Source: Stutzerimonas stutzeri (GTDB taxonomy: Bacteria > Pseudomonadota > Gammaproteobacteria > Pseudomonadales > Pseudomonadaceae). Taken from it: a stretch of DNA of 64,000 nucleotides. The stretch covers positions 2,858,660 through 2,922,659 of the forward strand of contig NZ_CP007441.1 in the NCBI RefSeq assembly GCF_000590475.1, in the 5' to 3' direction. The first letter of the stretch is position 1. Each line of letters opens with the position of its first letter. Positions 63,645 to 64,000 of this stretch are shown one piece after another. The notes beneath the pieces were generated by a model. It saw only the letters and a program-made list of their open reading frames with translations, did no database searches and was not told the DNA's origin. The position numbers and the translations under genes were made by a program.

Positions 63645-64000
63645 CTACGGGGCCGAATCCTCCGAGCCATCAGCGCCTTCGATGAGCTGGCGGATTGTGG
63701 TCACCAGCGGACCAATCCCGCTGCCCTTGGGCAGAAACGCGTCGACCAGCCCGTCGAGCTGCAGCTGTTGAGGGAGCGCGGCGCTCGTCATCAGGATAGG
63801 TGTGTCGTCGTACGCCGGGTTTTTGCGAATAACCCGCGCCATCTCATACCCGTTGAGCTCGGGCATCATGTAGTCGGTAAGGATCAGCGCGGGCTGCTCC
63901 TCCTTGAGCCGAACCAACCCCTGGGCACCGTTTGCCGCCGCCACGACCCGGAAGCCTTCGTCTTCTAGGATCATCACCATCAGTTTGCTGAGGCCGACTT
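63645..64000 (-). CDS. Response-regulator receiver domain (partial, N-terminus outside window)
   Basis: The frame is open to the right edge, and the visible part is most of a REC domain: LSKLMVMILEDEGFRVV, the phosphoacceptor Asp in LILTDYMMPELNG, the Thr/Ser in ILMTSAALP and the conserved Lys in FLPKG. The acidic pair that binds metal would lie beyond base 64000. It may be a stand-alone receiver or the tail of a hybrid kinase. It is convergent with the exopolysaccharide cluster. Confidence 0.85.
   Translation of the reverse strand, partial: VGLSKLMVMILEDEGFRVVAAANGAQGLVRLKEEQPALILTDYMMPELNGYEMARVIRKNPAYDDTPILMTSAALPQQLQLDGLVDAFLPKGSGIGPLVTTIRQLIEGADGSEDSAP

Overview
The window looks like the chromosome of a gammaproteobacterium of the Pseudomonas / Stutzerimonas (P. 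stutzeri-like) group. The evidence is a GC-rich sequence, protein sequences that read as Pseudomonas orthologues, and a gene order from about 0.5 to 38.6 kb that, from memory, follows P. aeruginosa PA3084 to PA3122 (nadK, fadH, xcpP/xcpQ, metZ, purF, cvpA, folC, accD, trpF, truA, fimV, asd, leuB, leuD, leuC, lysR). No insertion sequence, prophage or CRISPR array was recognised.

Layout. 0-4 kb (minus strand): DUF2797 (cut by the window edge), DUF1315, rhomboid protease, metallophosphoesterase and nadK. 4-14.5 kb: DUF1853, chromate transporter, a cyclic-nucleotide-binding/rhodanese fusion, a PLP desulfhydrase/deaminase, a coiled-coil protein, a SnoaL-like protein, fadH, a membrane-anchored nitrilase-fold protein and an AraC regulator. 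14.5-18 kb: cyanide-insensitive quinol oxidase cioA-cioB with a 52-residue DUF2474 partner, and tRNA-Asp. 18.3-21.2 kb: a gspC-gspD (xcpP-xcpQ) pair. 21.3-32.2 kb: minus-strand housekeeping block metZ, purF, cvpA, SPOR protein, folC, accD, trpF, truA, fimV. 32.7-38.6 kb: asd, leucine genes leuC-leuD-(VOC)-leuB and a divergent LysR regulator. 38.7-45.1 kb: a four-PAS GGDEF/EAL protein, a small heat-shock protein with a sigma32-like promoter, an SDR, dusC and small envelope proteins. 45.1-45.6 kb: two tandem initiator tRNA genes. 46.3-63.6 kb: a co-directional exopolysaccharide cluster. The right edge holds a partial response-regulator domain on the minus strand.

The exopolysaccharide cluster encodes a putative Fe(II)/2OG oxygenase, a DegT aminotransferase, a Wzx-like flippase, a Wzc-like chain-length protein/kinase, a WbqC protein, an RfaH-like antiterminator, five glycosyltransferases, a Wzy-like polymerase, a PslG-like glycosidase, an acyltransferase and two small unknown proteins. 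No Wza export channel or initiating phosphoglycosyltransferase lies in the window. A promoter-like sequence and an ops-type element (GGCGGTAGCAT) sit in the 740-base leader before the first gene, and the RfaH-like protein is encoded inside the same operon. This suggests a self-reinforcing antitermination circuit.

The two strongest novelty candidates are that circuit and the type II secretin GspD. GspD carries a C-terminal SPOR (peptidoglycan-binding) domain that is about half identical to the SPOR domain of the DedD-like protein encoded 3.5 kb away. Nine xcp genes that lie beside xcpP in P. aeruginosa (from memory) are not at this locus.
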